DNA of 64,000 nucleotides from Rhabditoides inermis (taxonomy: Eukaryota > Nematoda > Chromadorea > Rhabditida > Rhabditidae). This document shows positions 1-12,743 of the stretch, piece after piece. The DNA lies in NCBI GenBank assembly GCA_963966185.1, contig CAWZYM010000217.1:124001-188000 (forward strand), in the 5' to 3' direction. Numbering within the stretch: position 1 is the first letter of the stretch; each line of letters opens with the position of its first letter. The notes under the pieces were generated by a model that was given only the letters and a program-made list of their open reading frames with translations, had not been told where the DNA came from and did not search any database. A program made the position numbers and the translations under genes.

Positions 1-768
1 ATGCAGGATTCTATCTGACAGCTCATTTGCATAACTCCTTATAGGGGTTTACTAAGAATTCGCCATTTGAACATAGAATCTGACCGATGATTATTCTATG
101 TAAAGTATGCTTCGTTTTTCAGTTACTGAGTTCTCCTTTTAGAGTTAGGCTACGGTAGAGATCGTGATTTAAATTTTAGTATTTCACCTCAATTGCATAC
201 CTCCAAATACAGTTAATTTGTATCTCTGTCAGTTTTGATGCTACAAGTAAACGAAAAAGTAAACAAGTTCAAAACTTATTCTAAATGTGTCTAAGATGCA
301 CTAGAAGATGAGTTGGTTCGTTGGTTCCTAGATTCGCGTGCAGCAAAAGATCAAATTCAGTCCCTTCATTAGAACCAAGTCGATTCCTTCGTGGCCGATT
401 CCTTGGTCTGCAGGGTTTTATGCACTTTTGAACGATCGCCACGTCTTCAGATTCAGTCGTGGTAGATTCTGAGAACTGTCAGTGATTCTAGACGTGTATC
501 ACTATGCGTTCGATTAGTCTCGACTCTCTAACACTTTTCTACGATTTATTACGAATTTTCAAAGTTTTCGGTCCTTGAACCCGAATGGTGCAATGACCGT
601 CTTTTTTCAATGGAAGTTGGCCGAAATTTCGGCCGTTGGCCGATATTTTCGCTTATGTCACAATTGAGAGTTGGATTTCATAATTTATTGATCAGTACAC
701 TCATATCATCTACTATGAATATTTTCAGAATTTTATCTAAGTTTTGAATTTTTGAAGTTTCCACCGCC

Positions 769-1651
769 TCCCCCTATAAAATTTGCTATGGTGTCTGCGT
801 GTTTGTCGTTCCTCATTTGCACAGAGCTTCCCGCTACAGCTACTGGAATGTGGTTTCAGACTCAAGCTCAGTTGGTACCTGAGATGCAGGATTCTATCTG
901 ACAGCTCATTTGCATAACTCCTTATAGGGGTTTACTAAGAATTCGCCATTTGAACATAGAATCTGACCGATGATTATTCTATGTAAAGTATGCTTCGTTT
1001 TTCAGTTACTGAGTTCTCCTTTTAGAGTTAGGCTACGGTAGAGATCGTGATTTAAATTTTAGTATTTCACCTCAATTGCATACCTCCAAATACAGTTAAT
1101 TTGTATCTCTGTCAGTTTTGATGCTACAAGTAAACGAAAAAGTAAACAAGTTCAAAACTTATTCTAAATGTGTCTAAGATGCACTAGAAGATGAGTTGGT
1201 TCGTTGGTTCCTAGATTCTCGTGCAGCAAAAGATCAAATTCAGTCCCTTCATTAGAACCAAGTCGATTCCTTCGTGGCCGATTCCTTGGTCTGCAGGGTT
1301 TTATGCACTTTTGAACGATCGCCACGTCTTCAGATTCAGTCGTGGTAGATTCTGAGAACTGTCAGTGATTCTAGACGTGTATCACTATGCGTTCGATTAG
1401 TCTCGACTCTCTAACACTTTTCTACGATTTATTACGAATTTTCAAAGTTTTCGGTCCTTGAACCCGAATGGTGCAATGACCGTCTTTTTTCAATGGAAGT
1501 TGGCCGAAATTTCGGCCGTTGGCCGATATTTTCGCTTATGTCACAATTGAGAGTTGGATTTCATAATTTATTGATCAGTACACTCATATCATCTACTATG
1601 AATATTTTCAGAATTTTATCTAAGTTTTGAATTTTTGAAGTTTCCACCGCC
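769..1651 (+). repeat. Reference A monomer (883 bp), phased at its TC start
   Basis: One monomer phased at TCCCCCTATAAAATTTGC, where neighbouring element families also start. Landmarks: a TATAAAA box (775-781) six bases inside the start; GCTATGGTGTCTGCG just after; a perfect octamer ATTTGCAT (908-915); one forkhead-type GTAAACAA (1142-1149); and a perfect 16-bp palindrome GGCCGAAATTTCGGCC (1502-1517). The monomer ends GTTTCCACCGCC directly against the next TC. This phasing is supported by two junctions: the A3 array starts at a TC (39227), and element C replaces A sequence exactly at a TC (42032). Diagnostic SNPs that travel together also fit this phase. No reading frame of useful length exists. 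The TATA box could start satellite transcription, but that is inference. Confidence 0.8.
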
Positions 1652-2649
1652 TCCCCCTATAAAATTTGCTATGGTGTCTGCGTGTTTGTCGTTCCTCATT
1701 TGCACAGAGCTTCCCGCTACAGCTACTGGAATGTGGTTTCAGACTCAAGCTCAGTTGGTACCTGAGATGCAGGATTCTATCTGACAGCTCATTTGCATAA
1801 CTCCTTATAGGGGTTTACTAAGAATTCGCCATTTGAACATAGAATCTGACCGATGATTATTCTATGTAAAGTATGCTTCGTTTTTCAGTTACTGAGTTCT
1901 CCTTTTAGAGTTAGGCTACGGTAGAGATCGTGATTTAAATTTTAGTATTTCACCTCAATTGCATACCTCCAAATACAGTTAATTTGTATCTCTGTCAGTT
2001 TTGATGCTACAAGTAAACGAAAAAGTAAACAAGTTCAAAACTTATTCTAAATGTGTCTAAGATGCACTAGAAGATGAGTTGGTTCGTTGGTTCCTAGATT
2101 CTCGTGCAGCAAAAGATCAAATTCAGTCCCTTCATTAGAACCAAGTCGATTCCTTCGTGGCCGATTCCTTGGTCTGCAGGGTTTTATGCACTTTTGAACG
2201 ATCGCCACGTCTTCAGATTCAGTCGTGGTAGATTCTGAGAACTGTCAGTGATTCTAGACGTGTATCACTATGCGTTCGATTAGTCTCGACTCTCTAACAC
2301 TTTTCTACGATTTATTACGAATTTTCAAAGTTTTCGGTCCTTGAACCCGAATGGTGCAATGACCGTCTTTTTTCAATGGAAGTTGGCCGAAATTTCGGCC
2401 GTTGGCCGATATTTTCGCTTATGTCACAATTGAGAGTTGGATTTCATAATTTATTGATCAGTACACTCATATCATCTACTATGAATATTTTCAGAATTTT
2501 ATCTAAGTTTTGAATTTTTGAAGTTTCCACCGCCTCCCCCTATAAAATTTGCTATGGTGTCTGCGTGTTTGTCGTTCCTCATTTGCACAGAGCTTCCCGC
2601 TATAGCTACTGGAATGTGGTTTCAGACTCAAGCTCAGTTGGTACCTGAG

Positions 2650-5295
2650 ATGCAGGATTCTATCTGACAGCTCATTTGCATAACTCCTTATAGGGGTTTA
2701 CTAAGAACTCGCCATTTGAACATAGAATCTGACCGATGATTATTCTATGTAAAGTATGCTTCGTTTTTGAGTTACTGAGTTCTCCTTTTAGAGTTAGGCT
2801 ACGGTAGAGATCGTGATTTAAATTTTAGTATTTCACCTCAATTGCATACCTCCAAATACAGTTAATTTGTATCTCTGTCAGTTTTGATGCTACAAGTAAA
2901 CGAAAAAGTAAACAAGTTAAAACTTATTCTAAATGTGTCTAAGATGCACTAGAAGATGAATTGGTTCGTTGGTTCCTAGATTCTCGTGCAGCAAAAGATC
3001 AAATTCAGTCCCTTCATTAGAACCAAGTCGATTCCTTCGTGGCCGATTCCTTGGTCTGCAGGGTTTTATGCACTTTTGAACGATCGCCACGTCTTCAGAT
3101 TCAGTCGTGGTAGATTCTGAGAACTGTCAGTGATTCTAGACGTGTATCACTATGCGTTCGATTAGTCTCGACTCTCTAACACTTTTCTACGATTTATTAC
3201 GAATTTTCAAAGTTTTCGGTCCTTGAACCCGAATGGTGCAATGACCGTCTTTTTTCAATGGAAGTTGGCCGAAATTTCGGCCGTTGGCCGATATTTTCGC
3301 TTATGTCACAATTGAGAGTTGGATTTCATAATTTATTGATCAGTACACTCATATCATCTACTATGAATATTTTCAGAATTTTATCTAAGTTTTGAATTTT
3401 TGAAGTTTCCACCGCCTCCCCCTATAAAATTTGCTATGGTGTCTGCGTGTTTGTCGTTCCTCATTTGCACAGAGCTTCCCGCTACAGCTACTGGAATGTG
3501 GTTTCAGACTCAAGCTCAGTTGGTACCTGAGATGCAGGATTCTATCTGACAGCTCATTTGCATAACTCCTTATAGGGGTTTACTAAGAACTCGCCATTTG
3601 AACATAGAATCTGACCGATGATTATTCTATGTAAAGTATGCTTCGTTTTTGAGTTACTGAGTTCTCCTTTTAGAGTTAGGCTACGGTAGAGATCGTGATT
3701 TAAATTTTAGTATTTCACCTCAATTGCATACCTCCAAATACAGTTAATTTGTATCTCTGTCAGTTTTGATGCTACAAGTAAACGAAAAAGTAAACAAGTT
3801 AAAACTTATTCTAAATGTGTCTAAGATGCACTAGAAGATGAATTGGTTCGTTGGTTCCTAGATTCTCGTGCAGCAAAAGATCAAATTCAGTCCCTTCATT
3901 AGAACCAAGTCGATTCCTTCGTGGCCGATTCCTTGGTCTGCAGGGTTTTATGCACTTTTGAACGATCGCCACGTCTTCAGATTCAGTCGTGGTAGATTCT
4001 GAGAACTGTCAGTGATTCTAGACGTGTATCACTATGCGTTCGATTAGTCTCGACTCTCTAACACTTTTCTACGATTTATTACGAATTTTCAAAGTTTTCG
4101 GTCCTTGAACCCGAATGGTGCAATGACCGTCTTTTTTCAATGGAAGTTGGCCGAAATTTCGGCCGTTGGCCGATATTTTCGCTTATGTCACAATTGAGAG
4201 TTGGATTTCATAATTTATTGATCAGTACACTCATATCATCTACTATGAATATTTTCAGAATTTTATCTAAGTTTTGAATTTTTGAAGTTTCCACCGCCTC
4301 CCCCTATAAAATTTGCTATGGTGTCTGCGTGTTTGTCGTTCCTCATTTGCACAGAGCTTCCCGCTATAGCTACTGGAATGTGGTTTCAGACTCAAGCTCA
4401 GTTGGTACCTGAGATGCAGGATTCTATCTGACAGCTCATTTGCATAACTCCTTATAGGGGTTTACTAAGAACTCGCCATTTGAACATAGAATCTGACCGA
4501 TGATTATTCTATGTAAAGTATGCTTCGTTTTTGAGTTACTGAGTTCTCCTTTTAGAGTTAGGCTACGGTAGAGATCGTGATTTAAATTTTAGTATTTCAC
4601 CTCAATTGCATACCTCCAAATACAGTTAATTTGTATCTCTGTCAGTTTTGATGCTACAAGTAAACGAAAAAGTAAACAAGTTAAAACTTATTCTAAATGT
4701 GTCTAAGATGCACTAGAAGATGAATTGGTTCGTTGGTTCCTAGATTCTCGTGCAGCAAAAGATCAAATTCAGTCCCTTCATTAGAACCAAGTCGATTCCT
4801 TCGTGGCCGATTCCTTGGTCTGCAGGGTTTTATGCACTTTTGAACGATCGCCACGTCTTCAGATTCAGTCGTGGTAGATTCTGAGAACTGTCAGTGATTC
4901 TAGACGTGTATCACTATGCGTTCGATTAGTCTCGACTCTCTAACACTTTTCTACGATTTATTACGAATTTTCAAAGTTTTCGGTCCTTGAACCCGAATGG
5001 TGCAATGACCGTCTTTTTTCAATGGAAGTTGGCCGAAATTTCGGCCGTTGGCCGATATTTTCGCTTATGTCACAATTGAGAGTTGGATTTCATAATTTAT
5101 TGATCAGTACACTCATATCATCTACTATGAATATTTTCAGAATTTTATCTAAGTTTTGAATTTTTGAAGTTTCCACCGCCTCCCCCTATAAAATTTGCTA
5201 TGGTGTCTGCGTGTTTGTCGTTCCTCATTTGCACAGAGCTTCCCGCTACAGCTACTGGAATGTGGTTTCAGACTCAAGCTCAGTTGGTACCTGAG
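2650..5295 (+). repeat. A2-variant block: three 882-bp monomers
   Basis: Three consecutive units carry the A2 haplotype: AACTCGCC instead of AATTCGCC, TTTTTGAGTT instead of TTTTTCAGTT, a one-base deletion giving AAGTTAAAAC, and GATGAATTGG instead of GATGAGTTGG. The first and third are preceded by the linked T variant TATAGC (2603, 4367); the middle one is preceded by the common TACAGC. The same T-C-T order recurs at 12744-15389, exactly 10,094 bp downstream. Confidence 0.9.
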
Positions 5296-6772
5296 ATGCA
5301 GGATTCTATCTGACAGCTCATTTGCATAACTCCTTATAGGGGTTTACTAAGAATTCGCCATTTGAACATAGAATCTGACCGATGATTATTCTATGTAAAG
5401 TATGCTTCGTTTTTCAGTTACTGAGTTCTCCTTTTAGAGTTAGGCTACGGTAGAGATCGTGATTTAAATTTTAGTATTTCACCTCAATTGCATACCTCCA
5501 AATACAGTTAATTTGTATCTCTGTCAGTTTTGATGCTACAAGTAAACGAAAAAGTAAACAAGTTCAAAACTTATTCTAAATGTGTCTAAGATGCACTAGA
5601 AGATGAGTTGGTTCGTTGGTTCCTAGATTCTCGTGCAGCAAAAGATCAAATTCAGTCCCTTCATTAGAACCAAGTCGATTCCTTCGTGGCCGATTCCTTG
5701 GTCTGCAGGGTTTTATGCACTTTTGAACGATCGCCACGTCTTCAGATTCAGTCGTGGTAGATTCTGAGAACTGTCAGTGATTCTAGACGTGTATCACTAT
5801 GCGTTCGATTAGTCTCGACTCTCTAACACTTTTCTACGATTTATTACGAATTTTCAAAGTTTTCGGTCCTTGAACCCGAATGGTGCAATGACCGTCTTTT
5901 TTCAATGGAAGTTGGCCGAAATTTCGGCCGTTGGCCGATATTTTCGCTTATGTCACAATTGAGAGTTGGATTTCATAATTTATTGATCAGTACACTCATA
6001 TCATCTACTATGAATATTTTCAGAATTTTATCTAAGTTTTGAATTTTTGAAGTTTCCACCGCCTCCCCCTATAAAATTTGCTATGGTGTCTGCGTGTTTG
6101 TCGTTCCTCATTTGCACAGAGCTTCCCGCTACAGCTACTGGAATGTGGTTTCAGACTCAAGCTCAGTTGGTACCTGAGATGCAGGATTCTATCTGACAGC
6201 TCATTTGCATAACTCCTTATAGGGGTTTACTAAGAATTCGCCATTTGAACATAGAATCTGACCGATGATTATTCTATGTAAAGTATGCTTCGTTTTTCAG
6301 TTACTGAGTTCTCCTTTTAGAGTTAGGCTACGGTAGAGATCGTGATTTAAATTTTAGTATTTCACCTCAATTGCATACCTCCAAATACAGTTAATTTGTA
6401 TCTCTGTCAGTTTTGATGCTACAAGTAAACGAAAAAGTAAACAAGTTCAAAACTTATTCTAAATGTGTCTAAGATGCACTAGAAGATGAGTTGGTTCGTT
6501 GGTTCCTAGATTCTCGTGCAGCAAAAGATCAAATTCAGTCCCTTCATTAGAACCAAGTCGATTCCTTCGTGGCCGATTCCTTGGTCTGCAGGGTTTTATG
6601 CACTTTTGAACGATCGCCACGTCTTCAGATTCAGTCGTGGTAGATTCTGAGAACTGTCAGTGATTCTAGACGTGTATCACTATGCGTTCGATTAGTCTCG
6701 ACTCTCTAACACTTTTCTACGATTTATTACGAATTTTCAAAGTTTTCGGTCCTTGAACCCGAATGGTGCAAT

Positions 6773-7160
6773 TCGTGGTTTACAAGTGAAGTAAACAAGT
6801 AAACAAGTTTGTAAACAACTCAGAAATGTGTTTTTAAGGTCTCTAACATGTAGTACACAAAGTACTGAGTTCTGTTTTATTGTTTGTTTGACATGTAAAT
6901 AAGTAAACAAAAAAGTAGACAAGTACAAATCTCATTTTAAAGGTCTCTAACGTGAACTAGACCAAGTACTGAGTTCATATTTGTTGTTTACAAGTGAAGT
7001 AAACAAGCTTGTAAACAACTCAGAAACAAGTTTCAAAGAAAGTTCCATTTTGTTGTTTATTTGACATGTAAACAAAAATAAAAACAAAGCCGAAAGTTTG
7101 TTTTTCAAGTACTATTTCGTTATTGATATAGACTTATTATAGCGGAGAGGCGAGCGCGCC
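6773..7160 (+). repeat. B-specific segment (388 bp), first copy
   Basis: It replaces A sequence after GGTGCAAT and is followed by a second copy of A positions 349-594 (246 bp), so the 388-bp segment is flanked by 246-bp direct repeats; together they make the 634-bp B unit. Inside are degenerate copies of a ~104-bp minisatellite with eight GTAAACAA or TTGTTTAC octamers. The segment ends GGCGAGCGCGCC, the left arm of the first terminal hairpin of element D (39123-39134), and stops at that hairpin's loop. It aligns with element D from the minisatellite (about 38707) to this arm, so it is a truncated tail of a D-like element. The 246-bp copy after it carries two marker SNPs (CACTAG, GTTGCC). Confidence 0.93.
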
Positions 7161-8578
7161 GATCAAATTCAGTCCCTTCACTAGAACCAAGTCGATTCCT
7201 TCGTTGCCGATTCCTTGGTCTGCAGGGTTTTATGCACTTTTGAACGATCGCCACGTCTTCAGATTCAGTCGTGGTAGATTCTGAGAACTGTCAGTGATTC
7301 TAGACGTGTATCACTATGCGTTCGATTAGTCTCGACTCTCTAACACTTTTCTACGATTTATTACGAATTTTCAAAGTTTTCGGTCCTTGAACCCGAATGG
7401 TGCAATGACCGTCTTTTTTCAATGGAAGTTGGCCGAAATTTCGGCCGTTGGCCGATATTTTCGCTTATGTCACAATTGAGAGTTGGATTTCATAATTTAT
7501 TGATCAGTACACTCATATCATCTACTATGAATATTTTCAGAATTTTATCTAAGTTTTGAATTTTTGAAGTTTCCACCGCCTCCCCCTATAAAATTTGCTA
7601 TGGTGTCTGCGTGTTTGTCGTTCCTCATTTGCACAGAGCTTCCCGCTACAGCTACTGGAATGTGGTTTCAGACTCAAGCTCAGTTGGTACCTGAGATGCA
7701 GGATTCTATCTGACAGCTCATTTGCATAACTCCTTATAGGGGTTTACTAAGAATTCGCCATTTGAACATAGAATCTGACCGATGATTATTCTATGTAAAG
7801 TATGCTTCGTTTTTCAGTTACTGAGTTCTCCTTTTAGAGTTAGGCTACGGTAGAGATCGTGATTTAAATTTTAGTATTTCACCTCAATTGCATACCTCCA
7901 AATACAGTTAATTTGTATCTCTGTCAGTTTTGATGCTACAAGTAAACGAAAAAGTAAACAAGTTCAAAACTTATTCTAAATGTGTCTAAGATGCACTAGA
8001 AGATGAGTTGGTTCGTTGGTTCCTAGATTCTCGTGCAGCAAAAGATCAAATTCAGTCCCTTCATTAGAACCAAGTCGATTCCTTCGTGGCCGATTCCTTG
8101 GTCTGCAGGGTTTTATGCACTTTTGAACGATCGCCACGTCTTCAGATTCAGTCGTGGTAGATTCTGAGAACTGTCAGTGATTCTAGACGTGTATCACTAT
8201 GCGTTCGATTAGTCTCGACTCTCTAACACTTTTCTACGATTTATTACGAATTTTCAAAGTTTTCGGTCCTTGAACCCGAATGGTGCAATGACCGTCTTTT
8301 TTCAATGGAAGTTGGCCGAAATTTCGGCCGTTGGCCGATATTTTCGCTTATGTCACAATTGAGAGTTGGATTTCATAATTTATTGATCAGTACACTCATA
8401 TCATCTACTATGAATATTTTCAGAATTTTATCTAAGTTTTGAATTTTTGAAGTTTCCACCGCCTCCCCCTATAAAATTTGCTATGGTGTCTGCGTGTTTG
8501 TCGTTCCTCATTTGCACAGAGCTTCCCGCTATAGCTACTGGAATGTGGTTTCAGACTCAAGCTCAGTTGGTACCTGAG

Positions 8579-9460
8579 ATGCAGGATTCTATCTGACAGC
8601 TCATTTGCATAACTCCTTATAGGGGTTTACTAAGAACTCGCCATTTGAACATAGAATCTGACCGATGATTATTCTATGTAAAGTATGCTTCGTTTTTGAG
8701 TTACTGAGTTCTCCTTTTAGAGTTAGGCTACGGTAGAGATCGTGATTTAAATTTTAGTATTTCACCTCAATTGCATACCTCCAAATACAGTTAATTTGTA
8801 TCTCTGTCAGTTTTGATGCTACAAGTAAACGAAAAAGTAAACAAGTTAAAACTTATTCTAAATGTGTCTAAGATGCACTAGAAGATGAATTGGTTCGTTG
8901 GTTCCTAGATTCTCGTGCAGCAAAAGATCAAATTCAGTCCCTTCATTAGAACCAAGTCGATTCCTTCGTGGCCGATTCCTTGGTCTGCAGGGTTTTATGC
9001 ACTTTTGAACGATCGCCACGTCTTCAGATTCAGTCGTGGTAGATTCTGAGAACTGTCAGTGATTCTAGACGTGTATCACTATGCGTTCGATTAGTCTCGA
9101 CTCTCTAACACTTTTCTACGATTTATTACGAATTTTCAAAGTTTTCGGTCCTTGAACCCGAATGGTGCAATGACCGTCTTTTTTCAATGGAAGTTGGCCG
9201 AAATTTCGGCCGTTGGCCGATATTTTCGCTTATGTCACAATTGAGAGTTGGATTTCATAATTTATTGATCAGTACACTCATATCATCTACTATGAATATT
9301 TTCAGAATTTTATCTAAGTTTTGAATTTTTGAAGTTTCCACCGCCTCCCCCTATAAAATTTGCTATGGTGTCTGCGTGTTTGTCGTTCCTCATTTGCACA
9401 GAGCTTCCCGCTACAGCTACTGGAATGTGGTTTCAGACTCAAGCTCAGTTGGTACCTGAG
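8579..9460 (+). repeat. Isolated A2 monomer (882 bp)
   Basis: A single A2-haplotype monomer between A1 units, preceded by the linked T variant at 8532. All A2 monomers in the window lie left of 15390. Confidence 0.88.
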
Positions 9461-10937
9461 ATGCAGGATTCTATCTGACAGCTCATTTGCATAACTCCTT
9501 ATAGGGGTTTACTAAGAATTCGCCATTTGAACATAGAATCTGACCGATGATTATTCTATGTAAAGTATGCTTCGTTTTTCAGTTACTGAGTTCTCCTTTT
9601 AGAGTTAGGCTACGGTAGAGATCGTGATTTAAATTTTAGTATTTCACCTCAATTGCATACCTCCAAATACAGTTAATTTGTATCTCTGTCAGTTTTGATG
9701 CTACAAGTAAACGAAAAAGTAAACAAGTTCAAAACTTATTCTAAATGTGTCTAAGATGCACTAGAAGATGAGTTGGTTCGTTGGTTCCTAGATTCTCGTG
9801 CAGCAAAAGATCAAATTCAGTCCCTTCATTAGAACCAAGTCGATTCCTTCGTGGCCGATTCCTTGGTCTGCAGGGTTTTATGCACTTTTGAACGATCGCC
9901 ACGTCTTCAGATTCAGTCGTGGTAGATTCTGAGAACTGTCAGTGATTCTAGACGTGTATCACTATGCGTTCGATTAGTCTCGACTCTCTAACACTTTTCT
10001 ACGATTTATTACGAATTTTCAAAGTTTTCGGTCCTTGAACCCGAATGGTGCAATGACCGTCTTTTTTCAATGGAAGTTGGCCGAAATTTCGGCCGTTGGC
10101 CGATATTTTCGCTTATGTCACAATTGAGAGTTGGATTTCATAATTTATTGATCAGTACACTCATATCATCTACTATGAATATTTTCAGAATTTTATCTAA
10201 GTTTTGAATTTTTGAAGTTTCCACCGCCTCCCCCTATAAAATTTGCTATGGTGTCTGCGTGTTTGTCGTTCCTCATTTGCACAGAGCTTCCCGCTACAGC
10301 TACTGGAATGTGGTTTCAGACTCAAGCTCAGTTGGTACCTGAGATGCAGGATTCTATCTGACAGCTCATTTGCATAACTCCTTATAGGGGTTTACTAAGA
10401 ATTCGCCATTTGAACATAGAATCTGACCGATGATTATTCTATGTAAAGTATGCTTCGTTTTTCAGTTACTGAGTTCTCCTTTTAGAGTTAGGCTACGGTA
10501 GAGATCGTGATTTAAATTTTAGTATTTCACCTCAATTGCATACCTCCAAATACAGTTAATTTGTATCTCTGTCAGTTTTGATGCTACAAGTAAACGAAAA
10601 AGTAAACAAGTTCAAAACTTATTCTAAATGTGTCTAAGATGCACTAGAAGATGAGTTGGTTCGTTGGTTCCTAGATTCTCGTGCAGCAAAAGATCAAATT
10701 CAGTCCCTTCATTAGAACCAAGTCGATTCCTTCGTGGCCGATTCCTTGGTCTGCAGGGTTTTATGCACTTTTGAACGATCGCCACGTCTTCAGATTCAGT
10801 CGTGGTAGATTCTGAGAACTGTCAGTGATTCTAGACGTGTATCACTATGCGTTCGATTAGTCTCGACTCTCTAACACTTTTCTACGATTTATTACGAATT
10901 TTCAAAGTTTTCGGTCCTTGAACCCGAATGGTGCAAT

Positions 10938-11325
10938 TCGTGGTTTACAAGTGAAGTAAACAAGTAAACAAGTTTGTAAACAACTCAGAAATGTGTTTTT
11001 AAGGTCTCTAACATGTAGTACACAAAGTACTGAGTTCTGTTTTATTGTTTGTTTGACATGTAAATAAGTAAACAAAAAAGTAGACAAGTACAAATCTCAT
11101 TTTAAAGGTCTCTAACGTGAACTAGACCAAGTACTGAGTTCATATTTGTTGTTTACAAGTGAAGTAAACAAGCTTGTAAACAACTCAGAAACAAGTTTCA
11201 AAGAAAGTTCCATTTTGTTGTTTATTTGACATGTAAACAAAAATAAAAACAAAGCCGAAAGTTTGTTTTTCAAGTACTATTTCGTTATTGATATAGACTT
11301 ATTATAGCGGAGAGGCGAGCGCGCC
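10938..11325 (+). repeat. B-specific segment, single copy
   Basis: Second B copy, 4165 bp after the first (one 1517-bp compound unit plus three A monomers, one of them 882 bp). No base differences from the first copy seen by eye. It is followed by marker SNPs CACTAG and GTTGCC. Confidence 0.93.
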
Positions 11326-12743
11326 GATCAAATTCAGTCCCTTCACTAGAACCAAGTCGATTCCTTCGTTGCCGATTCCTTGGTCTGCAGGGTTTTATGC
11401 ACTTTTGAACGATCGCCACGTCTTCAGATTCAGTCGTGGTAGATTCTGAGAACTGTCAGTGATTCTAGACGTGTATCACTATGCGTTCGATTAGTCTCGA
11501 CTCTCTAACACTTTTCTACGATTTATTACGAATTTTCAAAGTTTTCGGTCCTTGAACCCGAATGGTGCAATGACCGTCTTTTTTCAATGGAAGTTGGCCG
11601 AAATTTCGGCCGTTGGCCGATATTTTCGCTTATGTCACAATTGAGAGTTGGATTTCATAATTTATTGATCAGTACACTCATATCATCTACTATGAATATT
11701 TTCAGAATTTTATCTAAGTTTTGAATTTTTGAAGTTTCCACCGCCTCCCCCTATAAAATTTGCTATGGTGTCTGCGTGTTTGTCGTTCCTCATTTGCACA
11801 GAGCTTCCCGCTACAGCTACTGGAATGTGGTTTCAGACTCAAGCTCAGTTGGTACCTGAGATGCAGGATTCTATCTGACAGCTCATTTGCATAACTCCTT
11901 ATAGGGGTTTACTAAGAATTCGCCATTTGAACATAGAATCTGACCGATGATTATTCTATGTAAAGTATGCTTCGTTTTTCAGTTACTGAGTTCTCCTTTT
12001 AGAGTTAGGCTACGGTAGAGATCGTGATTTAAATTTTAGTATTTCACCTCAATTGCATACCTCCAAATACAGTTAATTTGTATCTCTGTCAGTTTTGATG
12101 CTACAAGTAAACGAAAAAGTAAACAAGTTCAAAACTTATTCTAAATGTGTCTAAGATGCACTAGAAGATGAGTTGGTTCGTTGGTTCCTAGATTCTCGTG
12201 CAGCAAAAGATCAAATTCAGTCCCTTCATTAGAACCAAGTCGATTCCTTCGTGGCCGATTCCTTGGTCTGCAGGGTTTTATGCACTTTTGAACGATCGCC
12301 ACGTCTTCAGATTCAGTCGTGGTAGATTCTGAGAACTGTCAGTGATTCTAGACGTGTATCACTATGCGTTCGATTAGTCTCGACTCTCTAACACTTTTCT
12401 ACGATTTATTACGAATTTTCAAAGTTTTCGGTCCTTGAACCCGAATGGTGCAATGACCGTCTTTTTTCAATGGAAGTTGGCCGAAATTTCGGCCGTTGGC
12501 CGATATTTTCGCTTATGTCACAATTGAGAGTTGGATTTCATAATTTATTGATCAGTACACTCATATCATCTACTATGAATATTTTCAGAATTTTATCTAA
12601 GTTTTGAATTTTTGAAGTTTCCACCGCCTCCCCCTATAAAATTTGCTATGGTGTCTGCGTGTTTGTCGTTCCTCATTTGCACAGAGCTTCCCGCTATAGC
12701 TACTGGAATGTGGTTTCAGACTCAAGCTCAGTTGGTACCTGAG

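Noticed and set aside
1190..1215. CENP-B box candidate at GTTCGTTGGTTCCTAGA in the A monomer
   Set aside because: Only TTCGTTGG matches; the essential central A and the CGGG half are absent.
1190..1215. RNA polymerase III B box (GGTTCG) in the A monomer
   Set aside because: GGTTCGTTGGTTCC has the wrong spacing and lacks the conserved A after GGTTCG. No convincing A box or tRNA-like fold was seen upstream.
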